The notes beneath the pieces were generated by a model. It saw only the letters and a program-made list of their open reading frames with translations, was not told the DNA's origin and made no database searches. From Leclercia adecarboxylata (GTDB taxonomy: Bacteria > Pseudomonadota > Gammaproteobacteria > Enterobacterales > Enterobacteriaceae), in contig LR590464.1 of assembly GCA_901472455.1 (NCBI GenBank), positions 2,480,001 to 2,544,000 of the forward strand: 64,000 nt of DNA, read 5' to 3'. Below are positions 19,064 through 28,060 of the stretch, in pieces. How positions within the stretch are numbered: position 1 is the stretch's first letter; each line of letters begins with the position of its first letter. Made by a program: the position numbers and the translations under genes.

Positions 19064-19957
19064 ATGAAAAGACGTTATGTCATCGCAGATGTATTTACTG
19101 ATACACCCTTTCTTGGTAACCCTGTCGCCGTGGTATTAGATGCTGAGGGAATGAGCACCGAACAAATGCAACGGATTGCCGTCGAGTTTGGTTACAGTGA
19201 AACAACCTTTGTTCTTCCCCCTGCCGACCCGGCTAATACAGCGCAGGTCAGGATTTTTACCCCTTCCCGCGAAATCCCGTTTGCCGGACATCCTAATGTC
19301 GGCACAGCCTACGTGCTAGCCTATTATGCCGCACTGGAGGGCGCGCCCTTCCCTGAAATCATGCTGTTTGAAGAAATTGCCGGGCTCGTACCCGTAAAAA
19401 TACTTAAAGATCACGGCGTGATTACTGGCGCTGAATTGCTTGTTCCAGAGGCATTATCCTGTCGTTCTGAAGTCAGCCCGGAAAACGTCGCCGCCTGCCT
19501 GTCTTTAGCCCCAGAGGATATTTGTACCACAACCCATGTTCCGCTTGTCGCCTCGGTGGGTTTGCCATTTCTGATCGTGAATCTCGCCTCACGAGACGCG
19601 TTGCGCCGATGCGTGCCGAATTTACAAGGTTTTCGCCATATTTTACCGCTTGATGGTGCGGTCTCTATTTACGCTTATATCGATGAATCAGATCCTGAGA
19701 CGCAATGCGATCTTCAGGCCCGCATGTTTACTCCCCGGATGACTGAGGATCCGGCCACAGGTAGTGCAACCGCAGCAGTTACGGCATTGCTGGCAACCCT
19801 CAAAGATAAAAAGCAGCTTTCATTGCATATAAGACAGGGGGTTGATATGGGGCGGGCCAGCTCTCTGTATACCCGTTACGATGGTACCTCAGACACCCCG
19901 GTGATCAACGTAGGGGATAAAAGTGTCATTACGATGGAAGGGACATTTAAACTCTGA
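19064..19957 (+). CDS. PhzF-family isomerase
   Basis: Intact 297-residue protein of the PhzF (diaminopimelate-epimerase-like fold) family. Signatures are [15 protein letters not shown] at the N-terminus, the catalytic glutamate at about residue 46 in [28 protein letters not shown], and the mirrored second half with [16 protein letters not shown]. PhzF itself isomerises a phenazine precursor, but no phenazine genes are nearby, so the enterobacterial members are best called PhzF-like isomerases of unknown substrate. The start at 19064 ([11 protein letters not shown]) is chosen because CCAGGA lies 7 bases upstream and the family begins there; the open frame extends upstream to 18989. It has its own promoter and is convergent with the MFS gene at 20166. 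Confidence 0.85.
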   Translation: MKRRYVIADVFTDTPFLGNPVAVVLDAEGMSTEQMQRIAVEFGYSETTFVLPPADPANTAQVRIFTPSREIPFAGHPNVGTAYVLAYYAALEGAPFPEIMLFEEIAGLVPVKILKDHGVITGAELLVPEALSCRSEVSPENVAACLSLAPEDICTTTHVPLVASVGLPFLIVNLASRDALRRCVPNLQGFRHILPLDGAVSIYAYIDESDPETQCDLQARMFTPRMTEDPATGSATAAVTALLATLKDKKQLSLHIRQGVDMGRASSLYTRYDGTSDTPVINVGDKSVITMEGTFKL

Positions 19958-20069
19958 CGCGAATGTACCGTCTGGAAAAGACTATTTCAGGGTGAGCAGT
20001 ATTTTTTATTGTCTCGCCCACTTTATTGTTTGTCTGCACCGGGTGTTTTAGTGGACGGGGGCGCTGAAG

Positions 20070-20093
20070 GTCCGCGATGAGCGAATAGCGGAC
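20070..20093. repeat. Intergenic palindrome of the GTCCGC...GCGGAC type, copy 1
   Basis: GTCCGC pairs with GCGGAC around a 12-base loop; a further ATGTCCGC occurs at about 20110. It lies between the convergent PhzF-like and MFS genes. It is related to the elements at 21979, 24986, 25419 and 37828. Confidence 0.6.
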
Positions 20094-20165
20094 ATCTACC
20101 AGCTTAAACAGATGTCCGCAAAACATGTTGTTTATAAAGATAAGCAATAATCTTTGATTAATTAA

Positions 20166-21341
20166 TCAGTAAGAACCAGCATTTAATACATATCCTTTAC
20201 GAGCAGTGAGCCAGGCAAGATAAGCTAAGCCCAGAGCAATAAAGGACAGAATAGCGCCCGCCCAGTTAGGTGAGGCCAGACCAAATCCTGCGGCAATGGT
20301 TACCCCGCCAGCCCATGCTCCCAGCGCATTTCCCAGATTAAACATGCCAATATTGACCGATGCAGCCATCGTGGGGGCACCCGCCTGGCTTGCCCGTTCC
20401 ATCACCAACTTCTGAATAGGCGAGACTGTCGCAAAGCCGAATGCCGCCATCAGGAATACTGACATTCCGGCAATCCACTGATTTTCCACTCCCATCCAAA
20501 ATACCAGCAGTACCAGGCCCTGAGCCGCGAGGGTGACGAAAAGCGTGCCAAACAGGGAGCGATCGGCAAATCGTCCGCCAACCCAGTTGCCAACGGCAAG
20601 CCCGAGACCAAACAACACCATTAACCCCGCCACGCCGCCTTCGGAGAAACCGGCCTCCTGAACCATCATTGGGGCAATATAGGTGATAGAAGTGAAAAAG
20701 GCAGCCGGGCCGAAAATCGTAATCCCCATGACCAGCAGCACCTGCGGATCAACAAAAGCCCTAAGCTCGTTACGTAAAGCAATAGTCTTACCTTTTGCAA
20801 TGTGTGGAACCAGTATGGCTACGCTTGCCATTGTTAGCAGACCGATACCAGCAATCACCCAGAATACCAGTCTCCAGCTAAATGTCTGAGCAAGCCACGT
20901 CCCGGCAGGCACGCCGAGAAGATTGGCTAATGTCAGCCCCGAAAACATAAAGGCGATGGCACTTGCCTGACGACCGGGCGCGACCAGCGATGCAGCAATT
21001 ATTGAGCCTATACCGAAAAACGCTCCGTGATTAAAGGAGGTGATAATACGACCCACAACCGCTACCGCCATCGTCGGCGCGAGTGCAGTAATAACATTGC
21101 CCAGAGTAAAAATTCCCGCTAACGCGATTAGCATAGCCTTACGAGGAACTCTTGCGCCCAGCACGGTTAACAGCGGTGCGCCAACAAAGACGCCAAGCGC
21201 ATAGGAGGTCGCCATCATTCCTGCTTTGGGAATACTGACACTAAGTTCTGAGGCAATTTGCGGGAGAATTCCGGCAATGACAAATTCAGTCAGACCGATA
21301 CCGAATGCTCCGACAGCAAGGGCGAAAAGTGCGATAGGCAT
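20166..21341 (-). CDS. MFS transporter, DHA1 (AraJ/YdhP-like) family
   Basis: Intact 391-residue major facilitator with 12 predicted membrane segments. The N-terminal FALAVGAFGIGLTEFVIAGILPQIA is typical of the AraJ/YdhP/NepI group of drug and sugar exporters, and the conserved loop between segments 2 and 3 appears as LGARVPRKAML. Substrate is unknown; the group exports arabinose-like sugars, nucleosides or drugs. It is divergent from the Lrp/AsnC-type gene at 21426 with a shared promoter region of about 85 bp, so that regulator probably controls it. It ends 22 codons before AT-rich intergenic DNA. Confidence 0.88.
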   Translation of the reverse strand: MPIALFALAVGAFGIGLTEFVIAGILPQIASELSVSIPKAGMMATSYALGVFVGAPLLTVLGARVPRKAMLIALAGIFTLGNVITALAPTMAVAVVGRIITSFNHGAFFGIGSIIAASLVAPGRQASAIAFMFSGLTLANLLGVPAGTWLAQTFSWRLVFWVIAGIGLLTMASVAILVPHIAKGKTIALRNELRAFVDPQVLLVMGITIFGPAAFFTSITYIAPMMVQEAGFSEGGVAGLMVLFGLGLAVGNWVGGRFADRSLFGTLFVTLAAQGLVLLVFWMGVENQWIAGMSVFLMAAFGFATVSPIQKLVMERASQAGAPTMAASVNIGMFNLGNALGAWAGGVTIAAGFGLASPNWAGAILSFIALGLAYLAWLTARKGYVLNAGSY

Positions 21342-21425
21342 TGCAACTCCATTATCTGTTTTGTAGCTTAATAATATTAGGTTAAATAAAGTATATTCAT
21401 ATTTTCATTCAGAATGAGAACCCTT

Positions 21426-21932
21426 ATGAGCGCATTTGATAAAGAAAAAGATGGTATTCGGCAGACAAGGCATAAACCAGCGGAGCTGGACGCCATTGAC
21501 CGAAAAATATTAGGTGCCTTAGCGGAGGACGCAGGCCGTAGCTACACGGAGTTGAGCGAGATTGTGAATTTATCGGCCCCCGCTGTTCACGATCGCGTAA
21601 AGCGACTGAAGCGTGATGGGGTTATCAAGGGTACTGTGGCGGTACTGGATGGCTGCAAACTGGGACGGACTCTTTTAACGTTCCTTGTTATCGATACCAG
21701 CAGCTATCATGCGACACGGGCCCTTTTGCAGTTCACTAACCGCAAGGAAGTGGAAGAATTACATACCGTCGCCGGTGACGGCTGCGTCTTTATCAAAGTG
21801 CGGGCCGCCGATACCGAATCACTGGAGAATTTCCTGATGGAGATTCAGAGCCTTGAGGGCGTACGCTCTGTGCGCAGCTATATCGCGCTTTCTACGTTCC
21901 TGGAACGTGGCCCATCACCTGATTCAGCTTGA
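21426..21932 (+). CDS. Lrp/AsnC-family transcriptional regulator
   Basis: Intact protein of about 168 residues. The N-terminal helix-turn-helix is clear (LDAIDRKILGALAEDAGRSYTEL, SAPAVHDRVKRLKRDGVI), followed by an AsnC ligand-binding (RAM) domain with VAGDGCVFIKVRAADTESLENFL and GVRSVRSYIALST. Lrp-type proteins form octamers and respond to amino acids. The start MSAFDKEKDG at 21426 is preferred; an ATG at 21414 is also possible. The gene is divergent from the DHA1 transporter, which suggests it governs efflux of an amino acid or related metabolite; this is inference from position. Confidence 0.88.
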   Translation: MSAFDKEKDGIRQTRHKPAELDAIDRKILGALAEDAGRSYTELSEIVNLSAPAVHDRVKRLKRDGVIKGTVAVLDGCKLGRTLLTFLVIDTSSYHATRALLQFTNRKEVEELHTVAGDGCVFIKVRAADTESLENFLMEIQSLEGVRSVRSYIALSTFLERGPSPDSA

Positions 21933-21978
21933 TAAGAGCAGGCTTGTCAAAGTTAACTCAGTTCTTTTACAAATAAAG

Positions 21979-22002
21979 GTCCGCTTCTGGCACAAAGCGG
22001 AC
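21979..22002. repeat. GTCCGCTTCTGGCACAAAGCGGAC palindrome, copy 2
   Basis: Perfect 8-bp arms (GTCCGCTT and, after a TCTGGCAC-type centre, AAGCGGAC) in the gap after the Lrp/AsnC gene. The same core reappears at 25419 and, with two changes, at 37828. Confidence 0.7.
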
Positions 22003-22109
22003 GATACGTTATTACTGTCATTCTGAAACAAAGCGACCCATTACAGGCCCCTCCTTTTTCATGCATGACATATTTGGTCCATTACTAAACCCGAATTGTT
22101 TCAACAGGT

Positions 22110-23033
22110 TTATGCAGGTATATCGCGTGCATCCATGTTCTCGATCCTGTTTTGCAGAAAATCAATAAATGCCCTTACTTTTTCTGGCACATGGCGTGTA
22201 TGAGGGTAAAGCGCGTAAATGCCTTGTCGGGGAAAATGATGGTCTGGCAGTAAGCGGATTAAATTTCCTTTGGCTACCTCATCTTTTACCAGCCAGTCGG
22301 GCAAAATCGCAACGCCAGCGCCTTGCAGAGTAAAAGCCAGTAATGAGGAGGCGCTATCGGCCATTATCATTGCGGGGCTATCGGCACTGAAAATCACCTT
22401 TTCTTTCTCTGGTGTGGTTACCTGCCAGCTTAATGGCGTGGATAAACGGCTGTGAGCAATCCAGTTCGCCTTAGCAAGCTGTGCCAGTTCCACGACAACC
22501 TGCTCTCCCAACGTATTCAGATAGTCAGGGGAAGCGACCGGATAAATATCGAATCGATCAATAAGACGGGCGTGGTGGCTGGAGTCAGCAAGATGACCCA
22601 GCCGTATCGCGACATCAAAACGGCCGGAAATGAGATCGTCATTTTGCGATGATGAAACATGCTGTATACGTAACTGCGGATGGCGAGCGCGGAAGGCCGC
22701 CAGTGCCGGGACAACCACGCGCACGCCATATTCTGCTGTTGTGGTAATTCTGAGTGAACCGCTTAATCCAGAGTGATCGCTACGAATGTCGTCCAGAACA
22801 CGTTCGGCTTCCTGAAGAAGGCGCAGACAGTGCTGGTAAAATCGTTCACCGGTATCCGTAGTTGAAACGTGCCTGGTGCTTCTCGACAGTAATGAAACGC
22901 CCAACTCTTTCTCCAGCACTTTGATACTGGCGCTGACGACCGCTTTAGTCAGACCCAGCGTCTGGGCTGCGTCGGTGAAACTCCCCGCCTCAACCACCGC
23001 AACAAAGATTGCAGCGCGTTGCATATTAATCAT
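22110..23033 (-). CDS. LysR-family regulator (CrgA-like)
   Basis: Intact 307-residue LysR protein. The HTH occupies residues 1-60 (MQRAAIFVAVVEAGSFTDAAQ, LGLTKAVVSASIKVLE) and the effector domain contains GRFDVAIRLGHLADSS, typical of the CrgA/AaeR-like subgroup, and a long C-terminal RLLPDHHFPRQGIYALYPH. The start MINMQ at 23033 is preferred because the longer frame would run through the operator-like palindrome upstream. It is divergent from the MFS gene at 23161, its most likely target along with the small NTF2-like gene behind it. Confidence 0.88.
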   Translation of the reverse strand: MINMQRAAIFVAVVEAGSFTDAAQTLGLTKAVVSASIKVLEKELGVSLLSRSTRHVSTTDTGERFYQHCLRLLQEAERVLDDIRSDHSGLSGSLRITTTAEYGVRVVVPALAAFRARHPQLRIQHVSSSQNDDLISGRFDVAIRLGHLADSSHHARLIDRFDIYPVASPDYLNTLGEQVVVELAQLAKANWIAHSRLSTPLSWQVTTPEKEKVIFSADSPAMIMADSASSLLAFTLQGAGVAILPDWLVKDEVAKGNLIRLLPDHHFPRQGIYALYPHTRHVPEKVRAFIDFLQNRIENMDARDIPA

Positions 23034-23057
23034 TTTTTTGTGCTCGCCGAGATAACT

Positions 23058-23080
23058 ACTGTCAAAATTTTTTTGACAGT
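23058..23080. promoter_or_regulatory. Inverted repeat, probable LysR operator
   Basis: ACTGTCAAA and TTTGACAGT form a perfect 9-bp dyad with a 5-base ATTTT centre, in the 127-bp gap between the divergent LysR and MFS genes. Position and symmetry suit autoregulation and divergent control by the LysR protein. Confidence 0.6.
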
Positions 23081-23160
23081 GTAACAACAGAGAGGAAATT
23101 TATCCCGATTTCCGCAGCGCTTATACTGCGCGCCTGATGATGTACTTGTTTGAGAACAGA

Positions 23161-24544
23161 ATGAATTATCGTGCACGCGTTACCACCCTCTATCTGCTGG
23201 GATTTTTTATTGGATCTAGTCAATATGTTTTATCGCCAACGTTGCATATCCCGATATTGCGCGACGTTTTGATGCCTCCGTCAGCGAGGTAGCCTGGATA
23301 AGTAATGGTTACATCTTAGGCCTGACACTGGTTATCCCCCTTAGCAGCTGGCTGGCAAGACGCGCTGGTGCTAAACGTCTTTTCCTGTTTTTCCCTGATT
23401 ATTTTCATTGCTGGCACCTGTGGTGTTGGGGCGTCATCATCAATTTCACAACTGATTGCATGGCGCTGGATACAGGGTTTTGGTGGCGGATTACTCATCC
23501 CTGTCGGTCAGGCAATGACCTATGCACTCTATCAGAGTCATGAGCGTGCAAAGCTCTCTTCAGTTGTGATGCTGATTGCCCTGCTGGCTCCGGCACTGTC
23601 ACCGTTAGCAGGAGGGGTTCTGGTCGACAACCTCAGTTGGCGCTGGGTATTTCTGGCAAGCCCTGCCGTTAGCCGTTGTCGCCCTGATACTGGCCTGGGT
23701 CTGGCTCAAAACTGAGGCCCGGGAGGGATCGCGCGAGCGGTTAGATCTGGTGGGTTTGCTGAGTGGCTGCGCAGCGTTAACCCTGATACTCCTTGGGCTG
23801 ACATATCTGGGTGAACCAATCATCATTTTCATGGCGCCTTGATACTGGCTGCCGGCCTGTTTTGTCTGGCGGGCTATGCGTGGCAGGCCCTGAAAAAAAG
23901 CAAACCCTTACTCAATTTGCACCTGATCAGAGATCCGCTTTTGCATACCGCCATGCTTATTTATCAGTTTGTACCAGGCGTATTTACCGGTGTGAATATG
24001 CTCTGCATGCTCTATCTGCAGAATCAGCTCGGCATGCGTGCCAGCGTTGTTGGCGCGATGATGCTGCCATGGTCACTGGCTTCGTTTGCAGCGATCGGCA
24101 TGACAGGGAAAAAGTTCAACCATATGGGGACCTCGCCCCCTGTTTATCACGGGTTGTCTGGTTAACGCTTTCGGTATGGCTCTACTGGTTCTGACGGGCC
24201 ACACTCTGGATGTGACCGTTTGTGTCATAGCGTTCACGCTGATGGGTTTTGGCAGCAGCCTGTGCAGCAGCACAGCGCAAAGTTCCGCCTTCATCCAGAT
24301 AGCAGATCGCGAACTCGCTGATGCCAGCGCGCTGTGGAATATCAATCGCCAGCTCAGCTTCTGCCTGGGCGTTACCCTGCTTAATCTTCTGTTTAATCTG
24401 ATCGCCAATACCGGCCTGCCCACAGAAGGGGCTTATCATCTTACCTTTGGATTAGCAGCATGCAGCGCCGTTATTCCCCTGCTGTGCTGTTATCGGCTCA
24501 ACAATCACCGCGTACTTTATTTCGTTAATCAGGAGCAGCAATGA
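23161..24544 (+). CDS. MFS drug-efflux transporter, DHA2 (EmrB/QacA) type, frameshifted
   Basis: Corrected length about 460 residues. Clear pieces are MNYRARVTTLYLLGFF, VSEVAWISNGYILGLTLVIPLSSWLARRAGAKR (the DHA signature between segments 2 and 3), IQGFGGGLLIPVGQAM, ALAPALSPLAGGVLVDNLSWRWVFL-like sequence and a C-terminal half to VLYFVNQEQQ. Indels lie near 23215, 23255, 23390, 23665, 23815 and 24135. The family exports drugs or toxic metabolites using the proton gradient. Its TGA overlaps the ATG of the NTF2-like gene (ATGA), so they are cotranscribed. Regulation by the divergent LysR protein is likely. Confidence 0.82.
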
Positions 24545-24930
24545 ATCGTTATTTCAAAGAAGTGCTGGATACCCACGTATTGATCCAGGATTGGTTAGGC
24601 GATGCTAATGCGCATGCTGATATCTGTGACAAATTACTGTTACGCTTCAGCCTGACATTCTCGATGGTGACACCGGGTGGAGTCTTGCTCGATTTTGCGG
24701 CATTAAAAGCTTTTTTCTCTACTCAGCGGGGTGCCCGCCAGGGACTGAATATTGAAATCATTGATATGCAGGTTATCGCTGAAAATGAAAGGGGAGCCAC
24801 AGTCACCTATAAAGAAATACAGCAATTACCAGGGGAGAAAGCAACGCGCCGTTTTTCAACTGCTGTGTTTGAAACGAGGGATGACGGACATGCAATCTGG
24901 CGGCATCTTCACGAAACCTCTCTGCCTTAA
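24541..24930 (+). CDS. Small NTF2/SnoaL-like (DUF4440-type) protein
   Basis: Intact 129-residue protein. The pattern of an N-terminal helix, FSLTFSMVTPGGVLLDFAALKAFF, then strands ending in RRFSTAVFETRDDGHAIWRHLHET, suits the cone-shaped NTF2-like fold (DUF4440 group), often binding small hydrophobic ligands. No catalytic residues can be assigned. The start codon overlaps the stop of the MFS transporter, so the two products probably act in the same process, for example handling the exported compound; that is inference. Confidence 0.65.
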   Translation: MNRYFKEVLDTHVLIQDWLGDANAHADICDKLLLRFSLTFSMVTPGGVLLDFAALKAFFSTQRGARQGLNIEIIDMQVIAENERGATVTYKEIQQLPGEKATRRFSTAVFETRDDGHAIWRHLHETSLP

Positions 24931-24985
24931 AATCAGGCAGCAATGCAGAGAGCTGCTGGAAGTAACATGGCATCTTGTCAGCAAG

Positions 24986-25007
24986 GTCCGCCTTTGAGGA
25001 GGCGGAC
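24986..25007. repeat. GTCCGCCT...AGGCGGAC palindrome, copy 3
   Basis: Perfect 8-bp arms around a 6-base loop, shortly after the NTF2-like gene. It could also serve as a transcription terminator for the LysR-regulated pair, though no T run follows. Confidence 0.55.
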
Positions 25008-25128
25008 AATTAAAGGCCAGCATACGCTATGAGCCAAAAGTGAGTGTATCCAATATGCCCTGGCCTGAAATGCTTCTCTTAGAAAAAGGGCTCTGTTTTG
25101 GCTCATTATTAAAGCTGATAAGCGAAAA

Positions 25129-25436
25129 ATGTTTGAAAAGTTACTGAGGAGTGGCTTGCCTTTATTGATAGCGACAGCGACTTAGCAAGGGACACCAGAA
25201 ATGGCGATTATCATACTTTTTGGTCGGGGCCTTCCTCGCATAAAGAGACATGTCTTGACTGGAGTGACGGCAATCTTTACACCAAATGGCCAGACACGCA
25301 GCTATATAGAAAGATGTTAGAAATCGCCGAGTGTCTTAAGGCCCGAGTGATGGACGTCGATGGTAATATATACAGCTCCCCATCTGACCGGGAGTACGGC
25401 CCAGGTAGACTTCTTATTGTCCGCTTCTGGCACAAA
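25129..25436 (+). pseudogene. Hypothetical gene remnant ending in a repeat
   Basis: A protein-like reading with coherent composition runs here: after ATGTTTGAAAAG and one missing A it continues as VTEEWLAFIDSDSDLARDT, HTFWSGPSSHKETCLDWSDG, LYTKWPDTQLYRKMLEIAECL and GNIYSSPSDREYGPGRLLIV. Acidic and aromatic content suggests a small soluble protein of about 100 residues, in style like orphan immunity-type proteins, but I recognise no family. At 25419 the reading runs into the dispersed GTCCGCTTCTGGCACAAA element, so the original 3' end seems to have been lost or replaced. It is probably a remnant. Confidence 0.4.
25419..25436. repeat. GTCCGCTTCTGGCACAAA half-palindrome, copy 4
   Basis: Identical over 18 bases to the first part of the element at 21979, but the right arm is missing. 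It coincides with the point where the upstream hypothetical reading frame loses coherence. Confidence 0.6.
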
Positions 25437-25505
25437 ACAGACCCTGCATTAACATGCTTCAGGTTCCCTTCAACTTACCGGCAAGCGGAATCATCAACGC
25501 ATAGC

Positions 25506-26022
25506 TTAACCGGCAGCGTGATGCTGTTCTGCCGAATCATCGAAAGCCAGGTCGCTCAGGCGATCACCATAAAGGGAATAATTCACCATGCTGTCATTTA
25601 TCCTTCCTCCTAAAGACTGATAAAAATGGTTTTGCTCGATGGTTTGATTTCTCGGCGTTCCAGCTGAGGTTATAACATCCCTGCTCAAGAGCGAGTTTCG
25701 CAATAAAGCGCATTATGGATTTCCCTGTACCCCTACTTCTCTCTCTTTGGGAGACATACAACTCTTTGATGTGAAGCTGACCACTGTATCGAGGAGAAGG
25801 ATAGAGAATGCTACAGCAGGCCAGCCCAACAATATGAGCGCCACAGCGAGCCCTGACTACCAGGGTACTGGAAAGCTGGCTGAACAATTTATGTTGTAGG
25901 TAATCCTTCAACAGCGGTTCCTGAATGATTCCCTTACCATAATAGTGTTCTTCCATTTCGGTGAAAATTTCCACCATGGAATCCCATTCATCTTTAGGAC
26001 AGAGTTCTATCGTTATTTCCAT
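25506..26022 (-). CDS. GNAT-family N-acetyltransferase, frameshifted
   Basis: Acetyl-CoA-dependent acetyltransferase of about 171 residues after correction. The first 130 residues read normally: MEITIELCPKDEWDSM, the beta-strand HIKELYVSQRERSRGTGKSIM, in which R-x-x-G-x-G/K is the acetyl-CoA pyrophosphate loop, and LALEQGCYNLSWNAEKSN. One indel near 25640 then moves the frame to FYQSLGGRINDSMVNYSL, the usual GNAT C-terminal strand and helix, ending DSAEQHHAAG. The acceptor substrate is unknown. It is divergent from the ASCH gene with about 230 bp between them. Confidence 0.82.
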
Positions 26023-26252
26023 GTTTACTTCCTTTTGTTAACTCAACGCCCTGGCCGGGTCAGCTTGCCGCGTTTGAGTCTACCAACCCACCAGCAGCGC
26101 TGTTTTTGATTTATCTGATGCAGATTGGTCAGATTAATCAGGTGCTTATCTGCCATGAGCAAATATGAATATGCAGTTTAGATGTGTATGTAATAACCTG
26201 CAATTTATGCCAAAATGATTGATATTTAAAGATTAATGGAAACGTACTAATA

Positions 26253-26663
26253 ATGGCTGCGGTTGAAGAGTTAAAAATAAAATACCCAGGCGCAGACGCC
26301 TGGCAAGTGGGTGACAGCCCGGCACTGGCTAGCGAGCTTGCGAACCTGATTAAAAAAGGGATCAAAACGGCCTCCTGCGGATCGCTAACCTCTTACCAGC
26401 AGGAAGAGTCTGCCCCGAAGATTGGGAGCTATAACATCATCCTTGATGGCCAGGGTCTCCCGGTCTGCGTAATCAGACTGGTTTCAATGCGTCTGGTGCG
26501 TTTTTGTGATGTTACGGAGGCGTTTGCCCGTAAAGAAGGTGAAGGCGATTTAACCCTTGAATACTGGCAGAGAGAACATCAGCGGTTTTTCACCCGCGAA
26601 GGGCATTTTTCTGAAGATATGGAACTGATCGCAGAAGAATTTGAAGTGGTTGAGGTCGTCTAA
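26253..26663 (+). CDS. ASCH domain-containing protein
   Basis: Intact 136-residue protein with the ASCH fold (PUA-related, nucleic-acid-linked): YPGADAWQVGDSPALASELANLI at the N-terminus, GIKTASCGSLTSYQ, the strand GQGLPVCVIRLVSMRLVRFCDVTEAFARKEGEGD, and EYWQREHQRFFTREGHFSEDMELIAEEFEVVE. Some ASCH proteins hydrolyse N4-acetylcytidine; the G-K/T-x-S motif and an acidic residue near the centre are compatible, but activity is not proven. It is monocistronic. Confidence 0.85.
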   Translation: MAAVEELKIKYPGADAWQVGDSPALASELANLIKKGIKTASCGSLTSYQQEESAPKIGSYNIILDGQGLPVCVIRLVSMRLVRFCDVTEAFARKEGEGDLTLEYWQREHQRFFTREGHFSEDMELIAEEFEVVEVV

Positions 26664-26859
26664 GAGGAGATAACAGTCCGGGGTTTGATCTTCTGTCATT
26701 TATCACCCTATCCACTCTGTGCCAGACGCAGACCTGCGTCATCATGCGGGTTAGCTGGCTATCAACCGTTATGCCCAAAATCAGGATTGCCAATTTTGGG
26801 CCTGGGATACCTTTCATATCACCAGGGGGCTGATTCAGACAGCCCCCCTCCTCAGGACG

Positions 26860-28056
26860 TTACGTTATGCTGATTTTTGCCTGCAGTTCTTTCACGATAC
26901 CTATAAATGCAAGACCCACAGGCACAAGTGAACCCCACAAGACGGCGTTCCAGCCATAGAGACTGAGCAGCGCACCTGAAGAAAATGACCCGACGATCAT
27001 CACCCCGAACACCACAAAGTCGTTCAGGGACTGGACCTGGGTTTTCTCTTCGGGACGGTGATATTCAATGATTTTCGCCGATGCGCCAGTGAAGCCAAAA
27101 TTCCAGCCAAGGCCCAGTAAAATCAACGACAGCCAGTAATGAAAAATATCGGTTCCGCCGAGACCAGCCAGGACCGCGCATGCTGTGATAAGCAGACCCG
27201 TCGCGGCGATACGCATGGCACCAAAACGGCTGATTAACTTGCCGGTGAAAAATCCCGGGCCGTACATGGCAATAACGTGCCACTGAATCCCCAGATTGGA
27301 CGCCTGCTGAGAAATGCCGTGCATGTGCATCGACAGCGGTGCAGCCGTCATCAGGAAGTTCATCACCATATAGGTGACCGCGCCGCTAAATACGGTTCTG
27401 GCAAAGCCCGGCTGGCGCACTATTTCGCGCAAAGGCCGCCCACCCGCGCTGGCTGCACTGGCAGGTTCGGCTGTTTTCACGCCGTTGAGGATAAACGCCG
27501 AGATGACGGCCACAAACGCCTGGGCTAGAAAGGTGACGGCAAAGGTGTGAGGTGGCCAGAGATGCATTGTTGCGGAAACCAGCATGGGGCCCACCACACC
27601 GGCGATCACCCCTCCTCCCATCACCAGCGACAACGCCCGTGCCCGTCGTTCCGGTGTCACACCATCGGTGGCGGCGAAACGAAAGCTGAGCGCCACGGCT
27701 GCATATGCCCCCCCGATAAAGGCGGCAACGCAGAAGAGGATGAATGAGCCAATCAGGACCGCCAGGGCAGCGATCAGCCCGGTAATCACCCCCGCCCCGG
27801 TGCCGACCATAAAGGCAGCTTTACGGCCATTTTTTCGCGCCAGTGAACCTAACGGCAGGATGCAGGCCGCCATGCCCAGAACAAACATGGTGATGGGCAG
27901 CGTAGCCAGAGAACTACTGGGCGCGATAGCGTTACCCACAATGGCCCCCGTGGCATAAAAAACCACCGAGTTAGCACCGGCGAGCGCCTGGGCGGCCGAG
28001 AGGCGAATGATATTATTGTTCTGGTCTGCAACAGGCAGGAACTGTTCTGTGGACAT
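26860..28056 (-). CDS. MFS transporter
   Basis: Intact 398-residue major facilitator with about 12 membrane segments; the cytoplasmic loop LGSLARKNGRKAAFMVG is the A-like motif, and a central loop sits around residues 195-215 (KTAEPASAASAGGRPLREIV). Substrate is unknown. It is the last gene of a minus-strand run: SDR, OsmC, carboxymuconolactone-decarboxylase-like, alcohol dehydrogenase and this transporter, with a 4-bp gap after the alcohol dehydrogenase. The run suggests export or uptake of the same reactive compound that the enzymes process. Confidence 0.85.
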   Translation of the reverse strand: MSTEQFLPVADQNNNIIRLSAAQALAGANSVVFYATGAIVGNAIAPSSSLATLPITMFVLGMAACILPLGSLARKNGRKAAFMVGTGAGVITGLIAALAVLIGSFILFCVAAFIGGAYAAVALSFRFAATDGVTPERRARALSLVMGGGVIAGVVGPMLVSATMHLWPPHTFAVTFLAQAFVAVISAFILNGVKTAEPASAASAGGRPLREIVRQPGFARTVFSGAVTYMVMNFLMTAAPLSMHMHGISQQASNLGIQWHVIAMYGPGFFTGKLISRFGAMRIAATGLLITACAVLAGLGGTDIFHYWLSLILLGLGWNFGFTGASAKIIEYHRPEEKTQVQSLNDFVVFGVMIVGSFSSGALLSLYGWNAVLWGSLVPVGLAFIGIVKELQAKISIT

Positions 28057-28060
28057 GGGA

